This document shows positions 8,347 to 16,016 of a DNA stretch of 64,000 nt, piece after piece. The first letter of the stretch is position 1. Every line of letters starts with the position of its first letter. Source of the DNA: Caminibacter pacificus (GTDB lineage: Bacteria; Campylobacterota; Campylobacteria; Campylobacterales; Nautiliaceae); NCBI RefSeq assembly GCF_003752135.1, contig NZ_RJVK01000005.1, positions 1-64,000 of the forward strand. The letters run 5' to 3'. Under the pieces are notes generated by a model, which searched no databases, was not told the origin of the DNA, and worked only from the letters and a program-made list of their open reading frames with translations. The position numbers and the translations under genes were made by a program.

Positions 8347-8372
8347 AAACTCACCAAAAAGGCGAGTTTTTA
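8347..8372. terminator. Hairpin terminator between convergent genes
   Basis: AAACTCACC and GGCGAGTTT flank an AAAAA loop, giving a 9-bp stem with one A-C mismatch, and a T run follows on the plus strand. On the minus strand the same stem is followed by T-rich sequence. It lies between the znu operon and the convergent lipoprotein gene and can serve both. Confidence 0.65.
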
Positions 8373-9371
8373 ATTATTTTTAATTTCTTTTTTCAAATTT
8401 TTAATTAAACTGTAATCAATCCCTTTTTTAGTCTCAAAAAATTTATAAATATCGTTCCAAATGAGCATAAACTGTTTTTGAGGATTATTTTTATTTTCGC
8501 ACCAAATATAACCTTTTTTACTCACAGGAAACATTTTAAGCTCAATATTAGGATTTTCGTTTTTTTCTCCGAACTGTTTATAGAGTTTATCATACATCAT
8601 AAAAAGATAATCTTTCATCGTCATTATTTTCATACCCGTCCCAACGTCGGTTGCAATATATTCAGTTCCTCCTAAATATTTACAAATAGGATATGTCGTA
8701 ATTAAATAATAATTATCTCTTCCGTAATTTTTTATTCTGTCATAATCTTTTACGATTTTATCAACATTCGAGTAATTATTATGTGTTAAAAACGGCATGA
8801 AAGAGTCTAAAACATAGTCTTTTTTTAGAGGCATCGGATTTTCATACTCAATTTTAAAATATCTATGCCATTTTATTCTTACTCCTCCGCCTAAACTTGC
8901 CGCTATGTTTTGTAATTGCGTATCGAAAAGTCCAAGTTCATATAAATAAAAATTCTTTCCGTTATTTGTTTTACACATACCAAGTCCCGGTATTGTAGTG
9001 TTTTTGTTTTTTATTGCTCTATATTTATTTATTGGATTAAGCATACCAAAATTAAGATTTAAACTTACAAATTTTTTTCCATAAAACCATTTTCCACCAA
9101 TCTTTTCACAATAATCAGCTAAATCAGTTACCGCTCTTTCAGCGTCGTTTGCATTAATGTTATCTATGCTTACCATATTCATAACTGTAAATAAAGTTTT
9201 CTTTTCGCTATCACCAAAAATCTTATAAACATATTTATTTTCATTCACAACATCTCTTGGCGTAAGGTTTTGTTTTTTAATCTGTTCCGGTGAAGCATTA
9301 AAAGTTTGAATTCCACAGCCTGTTAAAAGAAAAGTTCCCAATACCGTTACTGACACTAATAGTTTTTTCAT
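8370..9371 (-). CDS. Lipoprotein of unknown function
   Basis: The 333-residue product has a type II signal peptide with lipobox LLTGC (Cys about residue 19). I do not recognise the mature part. It has several Cys residues (CEKIGGKWFYG, GMCKTNNGKNF, YPICKYLGG, YIWCENKNN), many aromatic and Asn residues and no repeats. The ATG is preceded by AAGGAGAGAGA. It is divergent from an XRE regulator, and each gene has an ATCC(T/G)ATAGGAT site in front of its start, so the regulator probably controls it. Confidence 0.75.
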   Translation of the reverse strand: MKKLLVSVTVLGTFLLTGCGIQTFNASPEQIKKQNLTPRDVVNENKYVYKIFGDSEKKTLFTVMNMVSIDNINANDAERAVTDLADYCEKIGGKWFYGKKFVSLNLNFGMLNPINKYRAIKNKNTTIPGLGMCKTNNGKNFYLYELGLFDTQLQNIAASLGGGVRIKWHRYFKIEYENPMPLKKDYVLDSFMPFLTHNNYSNVDKIVKDYDRIKNYGRDNYYLITTYPICKYLGGTEYIATDVGTGMKIMTMKDYLFMMYDKLYKQFGEKNENPNIELKMFPVSKKGYIWCENKNNPQKQFMLIWNDIYKFFETKKGIDYSLIKNLKKEIKNN

Positions 9372-9386
9372 TCTCTCTCCTTTATA

Positions 9387-9402
9387 TTATCCTATAGGAT
9401 AA
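9387..9402. promoter_or_regulatory. Palindromic operator in front of the lipoprotein gene
   Basis: TTATCCTATAGGATAA is a perfect 16-base palindrome, 15 bases before the lipoprotein start codon. It recurs with one changed half-site base in front of the divergent regulator. Its position near the expected RNA start suggests repression. Confidence 0.6.
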
Positions 9403-9442
9403 AGACAAAAAAATTATATCTTCTTATTATTCTTATGTCAAT

Positions 9443-9458
9443 TTATCCGATAGGATTA
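9443..9458. promoter_or_regulatory. Operator copy in front of the XRE regulator
   Basis: TTATCCGATAGGATTA matches the upstream palindrome at 14 of 16 positions and ends 8 bases before the regulator's ATG. It overlaps where a ribosome-binding site would be; no other Shine-Dalgarno sequence is seen, so the RNA may be leaderless or nearly so. Confidence 0.55.
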
Positions 9459-9466
9459 TTATATTT

Positions 9467-9709
9467 ATGAACAAAGAGATAGAGGATTTTTACAAAAAAA
9501 TAGGATTTAATGTTAAGAAAAAAAGAATTCAAAAAGGATATTCCCAACTTGAACTTGCCTTAGAAATAGGTATAAAATCAGTAGCTTTTTATTCAAATTG
9601 TGAAAACGTAAGATACGGAAAACACTTCAATCTCGAACATCTTTATAAATTATCTAAAGTATTGAATATTGATATTTGCGAATTTTTTGAAGACATTAAA
9701 GATAAATAA
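9467..9709 (+). CDS. XRE-family helix-turn-helix regulator
   Basis: An 80-residue Cro/CI-type protein that is essentially one HTH domain: VKKKRIQKGYSQLELALEIG followed by the recognition-helix region VAFYSNCENVRYGKHFNLEHLYKLSKVL. There is no separate effector domain, so it resembles small autorepressors. Two near-identical palindromes in the 95-base divergent gap are its likely operators. It is convergent with the PIN-toxin module. Confidence 0.82.
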   Translation: MNKEIEDFYKKIGFNVKKKRIQKGYSQLELALEIGIKSVAFYSNCENVRYGKHFNLEHLYKLSKVLNIDICEFFEDIKDK

Positions 9710-9713
9710 AATT

Positions 9714-10127
9714 TTAATCAACTATCTTAGACAAAAACTCAACGGGAGTTAAAACTTTGACTTTTGAAGTTTTAAATCCTTTTTTATCTCTCGTTATAAT
9801 AAAATCTATACCTTGCAAATAGGCACTTGAATATATTATACTATCCTCAAAATCATTAAATCCGGAATTAAGCGCTTCTAATAACACTTCTTTAGTAACG
9901 GGTGTAACATCAAAAAGTTTTAATAATTTATATACTACATCATCAGCCGTTTTTTTATTATATGCTTTTTGCACCAAATAATGAATCGTATCCATACTTG
10001 AAGCGCATAAGAAACCGTCAATTTTTCGTTTTTCAACAGCATTAAATATTTTTTTTATTTCTTTAAAATAGGGTTCTCTTTCCATAAAAAAATCAAGTAC
10101 GATATTTATATCTAATAATACTTTCAT
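9714..10127 (-). CDS. PIN-domain ribonuclease toxin (VapC-like)
   Basis: A 137-residue PIN-fold nuclease. The first acidic ligand is in MKVLLDINIVLDFF, followed by conserved acidic residues in FNDFEDSIIYSSAYL (about residues 90-100) and ITRDKKGF near the C-terminus. These make the three- to four-carboxylate metal site of PIN RNases. The start overlaps the upstream antitoxin gene by 4 bases (ATGA), a typical toxin-antitoxin arrangement. It belongs to the DUF6364-linked kind of PIN protein rather than classical VapBC. Confidence 0.82.
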   Translation of the reverse strand: MKVLLDINIVLDFFMEREPYFKEIKKIFNAVEKRKIDGFLCASSMDTIHYLVQKAYNKKTADDVVYKLLKLFDVTPVTKEVLLEALNSGFNDFEDSIIYSSAYLQGIDFIITRDKKGFKTSKVKVLTPVEFLSKIVD

Positions 10128-10351
10128 AAATATTTTTCCTCAAGATGTTTTTCATAATCTTCTTTTGAAATATTTTTATTTTTCAATATTCCGCTAAGTG
10201 AATTAGTAATAGGAAAATCTTCTTCTTTTTCAAGTAATGATTTAAAAAATTCGTTCACTAAACTTGATACGCTCGTATTTTTTTCTTTTGCATATTTTTT
10301 TATTTTTTCTATCAATTCTTTTTCACTATACAAAGTAATTTTTGCATTCAT
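10124..10351 (-). CDS. Antitoxin, DUF6364-like (ribbon-helix-helix type)
   Basis: A 75-residue protein with an N-terminal ribbon-helix-helix-like segment (AKITLYSEKELIEKIKKYAK) and TSVSSLVNEFFKSLLEK. A short acidic tail (ISKEDYEKHLEEKYL) probably wraps the toxin. It precedes and overlaps the PIN toxin gene, so it should be the cognate antitoxin and autorepressor. DUF6364 is the closest family I recognise. The ribosome-binding site is AAGG. Confidence 0.75.
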   Translation of the reverse strand: MNAKITLYSEKELIEKIKKYAKEKNTSVSSLVNEFFKSLLEKEEDFPITNSLSGILKNKNISKEDYEKHLEEKYL

Positions 10352-10426
10352 GTTTCAACCTTGTAGTATAGTTTATTTAATATTATACGACAAATTGAGT
10401 ATAATTTCAATTAAAAAAGGAGTGAG

Positions 10427-11047
10427 GTGTATTTAGTAAGCGAAGAGAGACTCAATAAAATGAAACGTATTTTAGAGACTCGCCAAGATACTTTGAGAGT
10501 TTTTATGGATTACGTATATTCCCCTCATAACCTATCGGCAATAGTTAGAACTTGTGATGCGGTAAATGTGGGAAAATTATATTATCGTCACCAAAAAAAA
10601 GTAAAACTCAACAACGAAATCACAATGGGCGCTCATAAATGGATTTTTCACGAGTATGTGGATGATATCGAAAAGTTTTATAAAGATATCAAATCTCAAG
10701 GTTATCAGGTAGTGGTTACTCTTCTTGATGAAGACACGGTTGATTTTAGAGAAGTGGATTATACAAAGCCTACTTTAATAGTCCTCGGAAATGAAGTGGA
10801 CGGAGCAAGTGAAATTAGTATCAAATATGCTGATAAAAAAGTAATTATTCCGATGTACGGTATGAGCCAGAGTTTAAACGTATCGGTTGCAAATGCGGTA
10901 ATCTTATATGAAGCACAACGTCAAAGAGCGGCAAAAGGCATGTATGACAAACCTCAACTTCCACAAGAAATTATAGAAAAAACCCTCAAAAAATGGGCTT
11001 ATGACGATATAATCGAAGAAAATTTAAAAAGGCCGAGAAAAAAATAA
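10427..11047 (+). CDS. trmH: tRNA (guanosine-2'-O-)-methyltransferase, TrmH type
   Basis: A SPOUT-class enzyme of 206 residues. Motif 1 is SPHNLSAIVRTCDAVNVG (about residue 33), motif 2 is TLIVLGNEVDGAS and motif 3 is SQSLNVSVANAVILYE, where the knot binds SAM. The C-terminal extension rich in Lys and Arg, as in TrmH rather than RlmB, favours Gm18 methylation of tRNA. The start is GTG 10427 behind AAAAAAGGAG, with TATAAT at 10400-10405. Confidence 0.85.
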   Translation: MYLVSEERLNKMKRILETRQDTLRVFMDYVYSPHNLSAIVRTCDAVNVGKLYYRHQKKVKLNNEITMGAHKWIFHEYVDDIEKFYKDIKSQGYQVVVTLLDEDTVDFREVDYTKPTLIVLGNEVDGASEISIKYADKKVIIPMYGMSQSLNVSVANAVILYEAQRQRAAKGMYDKPQLPQEIIEKTLKKWAYDDIIEENLKRPRKK

Positions 11048-11188
11048 TCACTCTTTATCCAAATCTTTCCACGCTTTTTGAGCGTCTTGTTTTTGCATTT
11101 CAACACTCGGATTTTGTTTTTTTACAATAGTCTTCGAAGAACATCCTACGACAAAAATCGCTATCAAAGCCAATAGTATATATCTCAT
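11048..11188 (-). CDS. Very small lipoprotein (46 residues)
   Basis: A 46-residue product with a signal sequence MRYILLALIAIFVVGC whose lipobox ends at Cys16. The mature peptide is only about 30 residues (SSKTIVKKQNPSVEMQ, then a charged tail). TAAGGAG precedes the ATG at good spacing. The gene begins 9 bases after the stop of the MBL-fold gene, and its stop abuts the convergent trmH stop. I see no family. It could anchor or bridge an envelope complex, but that is a guess. Confidence 0.7.
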   Translation of the reverse strand: MRYILLALIAIFVVGCSSKTIVKKQNPSVEMQKQDAQKAWKDLDKE

Positions 11189-11197
11189 ATTTTCTCC

Positions 11198-11893
11198 TTA
11201 AAATTCAATAATTCTTCCTACTCCTCCAGGGATGTAGTTTTCTGAGTATTCAGCTTTAAAAATCTCTATTGCCAAATCTCCGGAGCAGTGAGTAGGAGTT
11301 ACGTACTCAACTCCCAAAGCTTTAAGTGCTTTTATAACTTCAATAATTTCACTCTCACCGCTTCTCATAAGATGAAACCCTCCAAGAGCGTATAAAACGG
11401 GCTTATTTAACATTTCTATAGCACGACGAACGATATTGACAATTCCCGGATGAGCACACCCTGTCACTACAATGCTAAAATCCCCCTCATCAATCACCAA
11501 AGACTGCTCCCCTATTGGCATCATAACGCCTGTAGAGTAAAATTTACCAAAAAGTTTAGTAGGATTTTCGTGGATTACTTTTACTTCTCGACTTAGTCTT
11601 TTTAAATCCCTGATATAGAGTTTTGAGAGACTATCCGGCAAAAAAAGAGTCATATAAGGATTAATATCCAAAACGCTATCAATCCCACCTATATGGTCCC
11701 AATGAGGATGTGAAATGAAAAGATACTTAAGCTCATTAATTTCAACTCCCATTTTTGCCATATTTCTTACAAGTGCACGTCCGTTGCTTCCCGTATCAAA
11801 CAGAAAATAATCGTTTATTACACAGCTAAATCCCCAAAAACTCTCAAGCTTTTCATTTGCTACGTAATTGTCAAAAACTATTGAAAATTTCAC
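11198..11893 (-). CDS. MBL-fold metallo-hydrolase
   Basis: A 231-residue metallo-beta-lactamase-fold protein. The zinc motif is SHPHWDHIGG (about residue 60); further ligands are in VVTGCAHPGIVN and TPTHCSGDL. The pattern resembles the group annotated as 7,8-dihydropterin-6-yl-methyl-4-(beta-D-ribofuranosyl)aminobenzene 5'-phosphate synthase-like hydrolases. The true substrate is unknown in bacteria without methanopterin. It overlaps the methyltransferase gene by 4 bases, so the two are co-translated. Confidence 0.82.
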   Translation of the reverse strand: MKFSIVFDNYVANEKLESFWGFSCVINDYFLFDTGSNGRALVRNMAKMGVEINELKYLFISHPHWDHIGGIDSVLDINPYMTLFLPDSLSKLYIRDLKRLSREVKVIHENPTKLFGKFYSTGVMMPIGEQSLVIDEGDFSIVVTGCAHPGIVNIVRRAIEMLNKPVLYALGGFHLMRSGESEIIEVIKALKALGVEYVTPTHCSGDLAIEIFKAEYSENYIPGGVGRIIEF

Positions 11894-12498
11894 TTTTTAC
11901 CCCTTATAACTTTAAAAGCTCCGCCGTTGCAGTCGTTTATTTTAAATTTTAAATTATCCAAGCTATCACCGTATAGGTTTTCTTTGCATTCAAAATTTTT
12001 AAATCCTGCCTTTTTCATTAGATTAATTATATCGTCTTTACTGAAAAAAGTTGCCGGCGCGTAAAATTTTGAATTTTGCTTATTTTTTTCATATGTTTTC
12101 CCAAGAGGAGAGTTTTTATCCACAAAAGCTACAAGTAAAAATCCACCTTTTTTCAAAGCCTTATAACAATTTTGAATAGTTTTTAGAGGGTCTTTTACAA
12201 AGCAAATCGTCGTTACCATCAAAATAAAATCGAATTCTTCCTCAAAATCCATCTCTTCAGCCGTAATTTCAAGGACTTCAATGCCTCTATTTCTTGCAAT
12301 CTCAGCCATTTTACGGCTTGGCTCTATACCGAATTTTATACCAAGAGGAGCGGCAAAACGTCCACTTCCGACTCCTATTTCCATTCCCCTGCCTTTTGGC
12401 AATAGGGTTTTCATTGTCTTTAGCTCTTCTTCGTAAATTTTAGGGTGTTTTTCAAACCACTTTTCATAATCTTCATAATACAAATCAAAAAGATTCAT
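11890..12498 (-). CDS. Class I SAM-dependent methyltransferase
   Basis: A 202-residue Rossmann methyltransferase. SAM motif I is GMEIGVGSGRFAAPLG (about residue 37), motif II includes IEPSRKMAEIARNRG and the post-motif is FDFILMVTTICFV. It is of the UbiE/Methyltransf_11 type, but no quinone or biotin context is visible. Coupled to the MBL hydrolase and the tiny lipoprotein, it may act in a shared pathway or envelope function; the substrate is unknown. The MazF stop lies 2 bases upstream. Confidence 0.8.
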   Translation of the reverse strand: MNLFDLYYEDYEKWFEKHPKIYEEELKTMKTLLPKGRGMEIGVGSGRFAAPLGIKFGIEPSRKMAEIARNRGIEVLEITAEEMDFEEEFDFILMVTTICFVKDPLKTIQNCYKALKKGGFLLVAFVDKNSPLGKTYEKNKQNSKFYAPATFFSKDDIINLMKKAGFKNFECKENLYGDSLDNLKFKINDCNGGAFKVIRGKK

Positions 12499-12500
12499 CT

Positions 12501-12812
12501 TTACTCCACAAGCATTATATTCAGAATTTTTTTAATTTCGGAAATAGTTTTTAAATCAATTTTTCCAAGCTGTTTAATAACTCTTTTTTTATCAATCGTT
12601 CTTATTTGATCTAACACAATGAAAGAATCATCTTTTATTTTAACTCTTGTGGGATATTCTTTTGATTTTGAAGTCATAGGAGCAATAATTAAGGTTTTTA
12701 TATTAAAATTCATTTCATTCGGGGATATAATTACACAAGGTCTAGTTTTTTTTATTTCGCTTCCTATTGTTGGGTCTAAATTGACAAGAACGATTGAATA
12801 TTGCTCATACAT
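12501..12812 (-). CDS. mazF: MazF/PemK-type mRNA interferase toxin
   Basis: The predicted product from ATG 12812 is 103 residues, the usual MazF size; I chose this start because ATGTATGA overlaps the antitoxin stop by 8 bases. Family segments are IVLVNLDPTIGSEIKKTRPCVIISP near the N-terminus, LIIAPMTSK in the middle and VLDQIRTIDKKRV with the conserved Asp-Gln. MazF cleaves mRNA at short sequences and is held inactive by its AbrB-fold partner encoded just upstream. Confidence 0.88.
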   Translation of the reverse strand: MYEQYSIVLVNLDPTIGSEIKKTRPCVIISPNEMNFNIKTLIIAPMTSKSKEYPTRVKIKDDSFIVLDQIRTIDKKRVIKQLGKIDLKTISEIKKILNIMLVE

Positions 12813-13035
12813 TAAAATCCCCATCAAGCATATCATCAATTAAAAGTTCATCATCTCCGTTTTTTCTCATTTCTTTAAAAGCTTCATTCCAACCTTTTCT
12901 CGGATTGAGCGGTTCAATAATCAATCTTTCACCTTCTTTTATGATTTTTACTTCATCACTATCTATTCTTAACTCTTTCGGGATTCTAATAGCTTGAGAA
13001 TTACCGTTATAAAAAACTTTTGCAATCGCTTCCAT
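12805..13035 (-). CDS. mazE: MazE-like AbrB-fold antitoxin
   Basis: A 76-residue antitoxin. The N-terminal swapped-hairpin DNA-binding domain reads AKVFYNGNSQAIRIPKELR, followed by EVKIIKEGERLIIEP. The acidic C-terminus (DDELLIDDMLDGDFNV) is the usual toxin-neutralising tail. The AbrB type with NGNSQAIRIP is often called VagC/MazE-like. It has its own strong promoter with GTAT repeats upstream, consistent with autorepression by the complex. Confidence 0.85.
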   Translation of the reverse strand: MEAIAKVFYNGNSQAIRIPKELRIDSDEVKIIKEGERLIIEPLNPRKGWNEAFKEMRKNGDDELLIDDMLDGDFNV

Positions 13036-13053
13036 ATAAGCTCCTTTTTAAAA

Positions 13054-13082
13054 AGTATATACAAATACATACAAAAAGTCAA
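13054..13082 (-). promoter_or_regulatory. MazEF promoter with GTAT-repeat operator
   Basis: On the minus strand TTGACT (13082-13077) and TATACT (13059-13054) are 17 bases apart. The spacer holds GTATGTATTTGTATATAC, a set of GTAT/ATAC half sites that could bind the MazE dimer. The -35 overlaps the end of nrdG. Confidence 0.6.
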
Positions 13083-13756
13083 AAATTCCTAAATTCAATA
13101 GGAATTAAATCAAGAAGTTTTGAAGTATCAAGTTTTCTTTTTTGAGGTCCGATATTTCCGATAGTCTCTTTTTCGGTTTCGAAGTAGTTTTGAAGATAAT
13201 AAGTTCCCTTGTAGCCTTTTTGGTGGAGTATTTTGATAATTTCATTGATATCGTTTTCATCTAAAAAGTCGGTATGAACGGTAGTGCGGACTTCAAAATC
13301 AACGTCACTTCCAATCAAAAAATCAAGCGTTTTTTCAAATTTTTCATAATGTCTGTTTTTGGTAATTAATTCAAACTTTTCAGGTGGCGCTTTAAAATCA
13401 AGAGCAATATAATCTACAAGATTTTTTTCAACCATATTCCTAATAACATCAAAATTTAACCCGTTGGTATCAAGTTTTATATCAAATCCCAAATCTTTAA
13501 TTTTTTGACTAAAAGGAATCAAGTTTTTATATAAAGTAGCTTCCCCTCCCGTAAAACTAACCCCGTCAAGCAAACCTACTCTTTTTTTTAAAAAGTCCAA
13601 AATTTCATCTTCTTCTATTCTTTTTTCTCCGAAAACCACATCTTTATTGTAACAATAAGGACAGCGCATATTGCACCCGCTAAACCAAATAATAGCCGCA
13701 AGGCACCCGGGAAAATCAAGAGTCGAGAATTTTTGAAACGAAAAGATACCTAACAT
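13079..13756 (-). CDS. nrdG: Anaerobic ribonucleotide reductase activating protein
   Basis: This radical SAM enzyme makes the glycyl radical on class III ribonucleotide reductase. The 225-residue protein has the 4Fe-4S motif CNMRCPYC near residue 29, GGEATLYKN as the SAM-binding GGE motif, and follows the NrdG2 pattern (starting LGIFSFQKFSTLDFPG). Its ATG lies inside the last codons of the glycyl-radical peptide gene (7-base overlap). The activase and its radical-carrying substrate peptide are therefore translationally linked. Confidence 0.93.
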   Translation of the reverse strand: MLGIFSFQKFSTLDFPGCLAAIIWFSGCNMRCPYCYNKDVVFGEKRIEEDEILDFLKKRVGLLDGVSFTGGEATLYKNLIPFSQKIKDLGFDIKLDTNGLNFDVIRNMVEKNLVDYIALDFKAPPEKFELITKNRHYEKFEKTLDFLIGSDVDFEVRTTVHTDFLDENDINEIIKILHQKGYKGTYYLQNYFETEKETIGNIGPQKRKLDTSKLLDLIPIEFRNF

Positions 13757-13917
13757 TCTTTAAAATACTTTCTCTCTTTATGCTCGGCTTTTTTACCGAT
13801 ATTGAAACTCTCTACCGGTCTATGGTATCCCATAACTCTTGTGTAAACCATACATTTTTGGCGTTTGTGTTCCACTTTTTTTAGTAATTCTTCTTTAGTT
13901 AATGTTTTTACTTCCAT
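13750..13917 (-). CDS. Detached glycyl-radical peptide of class III ribonucleotide reductase
   Basis: A 55-residue product that reads as the C-terminal end of NrdD: CMVYTRVMGYHRPVESFN then IGKKAEHKER, where RVMGY holds the radical glycine (Gly30). The large NrdD gene stops just before this module, right after its zinc ribbon. The gene has its own AAGGAG, overlapping the NrdD stop, and starts 2 bases after it in another frame. An in-frame stop at 13927-13929 makes a simple read-through fusion impossible. The first 20 residues (MEVKTLTKEELLKKVEHKRQ) are a new helical lead. Confidence 0.85.
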   Translation of the reverse strand: MEVKTLTKEELLKKVEHKRQKCMVYTRVMGYHRPVESFNIGKKAEHKERKYFKEC

Positions 13918-13919
13918 TT

Positions 13920-16016
13920 TTACTCCTTATTTTCAAGTTCTTCTAAAAGTTCTTCGTCGCAATACGGACAATATTCGTGCTCTCCTGCGATATATCCGTG
14001 TTTCGGACACACGGAAAATACCGGTGTTATCGAAATATACGGCAGTCTAAAATTAGTAATCGCTTTTTTTACCAAGTTTTTGGCAGCCTCAGGTGAGCTT
14101 AATTTTTCGCTCATATATAAATGAAGTACCGTACCTCCGGTATACATCGTTTGTAATTCATCTTGAAGCTCAAGCGCTTCAAAAGGGTCATCCGTATAAT
14201 CCACCGGCAGCTGAGATGAGTTCGTATAATATGGAGTGTCTTCAAATCCGGCTTGAATGATATCAGGAAATCTCTTTTTGTCCTCTTTTGCGAATCTATA
14301 TGTCGTACCCTCGGCAGGAGTCGCTTCAAGATTATAAAGATTACCCGTTTCTTCTTGATAAATTTTGAGTCTTTCTCTCATAAATTCAAGCACCTCTTTA
14401 GCAAACTCTATCCCTTTTTCAGTGGCAATATTTTCCCTATCACCTGTGAAATTTCTAATCATTTCATTCATTCCGTTTACGCCTATGGTTGAAAAGTGAT
14501 TATTAAATCCCGGCAAATATCTTCTCGTATACGGATAAAGACCTCTATCATACATTTCTTGAACGAATTTGCGTTTTTTCTCAAGTGTCGATTTTGCCAA
14601 ATCCATAAGCTCCGCAAGCCTTTCAAGCAAAGCTTCTTTATCACCCTTAAACAAATACCCAAGACGAGCCATATTAATAGTCACAACTCCTATACTTCCC
14701 GTCATCTCGGCACTTCCGAAAAGCCCACCGCCTCTTTTTAGAAGTTCTCTTAAATCAAGTTGAAGCCTACAGCACATACTTCTAACGGCTCCGGGTTCAT
14801 AAGCGTTAGGATTTCTTACTTTGTTGCCGTTTTCATCGATAATGTACTGACTTCCAATGAAATTTTGAAAATAACTACTCCCTATTTTTGCCGTATTTTC
14901 CCATAAAGCCTTAGCCGCTTCACTATCCCAATCAAAATCTTCGGTAATATTTACCGTCGGTATCGGAAACGTAAAAGGCTGGCCTATTGCGTCACCTTCC
15001 GTCATCACCTGATAATACGCTTTTATAATCTCTTGCATTTCAGGTTCGAAATCTTTATAGGTCGCATCTGTTAGTTTTTTGATTTTAGGGTTTCTTTTTT
15101 TAAGTTTTGCCAAAAGCTCTTCATCTTCAATACCCTCAAAAAGATGTCTGTTATTGCGAGTTGGAATTTGGTCTTTCAAATCATCCGGTACTTTAAAATC
15201 AAGGGTAATATTCGTAAAAGGACTCTGCCCCCAGCGAGCCGGTACGTTCAGGTTATACACAAAACTCTCAATTGCTTCTTTTATTTCTTTAAATAATAGT
15301 TTGTCTTTAAAAACATAAGGAGCCAAATACGTATCAAAACTACTAAAAGCCTGAGCTCCCGCCCATTCGCTCTGAAGTATCCCCAAGAAATTCGCCATCT
15401 GTCCAAGAGCGCTTCTAAAGTGGCTCGGAGCTTTTGCCTCAACCCTACCTCTAACTCCGTTAAATCCTTCGTTTAAGAGATTTCTCAAACTCCACCCCGC
15501 ACAATAAGGAGCCAAACAATCCAAGTCATGAATATGATAATCCCCTTCTCTATGAGCTTTTCCTTCTTCAGGAGAGTAGATTTTATCAAGCCAAAAGTTC
15601 GCTATAACTTTACCGGCCGTATTATTAATAAGTCCAGCGTGTGAATATCCGGTATTGGAGTTTGCATTAATTCTCCAATCGGCTTTATTTATATACTCTT
15701 CGATAGTAGTATTACAATTGATATAAGTAGCTTCTTTATCAAGCAAATTTTCGCGTTGCAATTTATGAAGATGTCTATAGAGCATAAAATTTTTCATTAC
15801 GTCAAAATAGCCGTGCTTGTATAAAGACTTCTCTATCAAATCTTGAATAAATTCAACTTCCGGTGTTTCAATTTTTTGAAGCTGTTTTATCACCTCTTCA
15901 AAAACATTAAAATCATAACTAACACCGGTCGCTTCAAAAGCTTTTTTTATTGCGTCTTCGATTTTATAAGGATAGTAGTTTTGGTAACTTCCGTCCCTTT
16001 TGATTACTTTTTTCAT
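13920..16016 (-). CDS. nrdD: Anaerobic (class III) ribonucleoside-triphosphate reductase, main body lacking the glycyl-radical tail
   Basis: From ATG 16016 (behind CAGGAGAGACA) the product is 698 residues. It has an ATP-cone (about 1-90, starting MKKVIKRDGSYQNYYPYKIE). The catalytic barrel follows, with HDLDCLAPYCAGWSL and CCRLQLDLRELLKRGGGLFG (about 415-435), then GSIGVVTINMARLGY. A C-terminal zinc-ribbon has CPKHGYIAGEHEYCPYC. It ends within 12 residues of the ribbon, exactly where the family continues into the glycyl-radical loop, which is encoded separately. It makes dNTPs without oxygen. The sequence resembles the Bdellovibrio-type NrdD group. Confidence 0.93.
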   Translation of the reverse strand: MKKVIKRDGSYQNYYPYKIEDAIKKAFEATGVSYDFNVFEEVIKQLQKIETPEVEFIQDLIEKSLYKHGYFDVMKNFMLYRHLHKLQRENLLDKEATYINCNTTIEEYINKADWRINANSNTGYSHAGLINNTAGKVIANFWLDKIYSPEEGKAHREGDYHIHDLDCLAPYCAGWSLRNLLNEGFNGVRGRVEAKAPSHFRSALGQMANFLGILQSEWAGAQAFSSFDTYLAPYVFKDKLLFKEIKEAIESFVYNLNVPARWGQSPFTNITLDFKVPDDLKDQIPTRNNRHLFEGIEDEELLAKLKKRNPKIKKLTDATYKDFEPEMQEIIKAYYQVMTEGDAIGQPFTFPIPTVNITEDFDWDSEAAKALWENTAKIGSSYFQNFIGSQYIIDENGNKVRNPNAYEPGAVRSMCCRLQLDLRELLKRGGGLFGSAEMTGSIGVVTINMARLGYLFKGDKEALLERLAELMDLAKSTLEKKRKFVQEMYDRGLYPYTRRYLPGFNNHFSTIGVNGMNEMIRNFTGDRENIATEKGIEFAKEVLEFMRERLKIYQEETGNLYNLEATPAEGTTYRFAKEDKKRFPDIIQAGFEDTPYYTNSSQLPVDYTDDPFEALELQDELQTMYTGGTVLHLYMSEKLSSPEAAKNLVKKAITNFRLPYISITPVFSVCPKHGYIAGEHEYCPYCDEELLEELENKE

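Noticed and set aside
13918-13934. Programmed frameshift joining nrdD to the glycyl-radical peptide
   Set aside because: The peptide's frame has a stop at 13927-13929 and nrdD's own stop is at 13920-13922, leaving only a few bases for a shift. There is no slippery heptamer, and a separate AAGGAG with a well-placed ATG explains the layout better.
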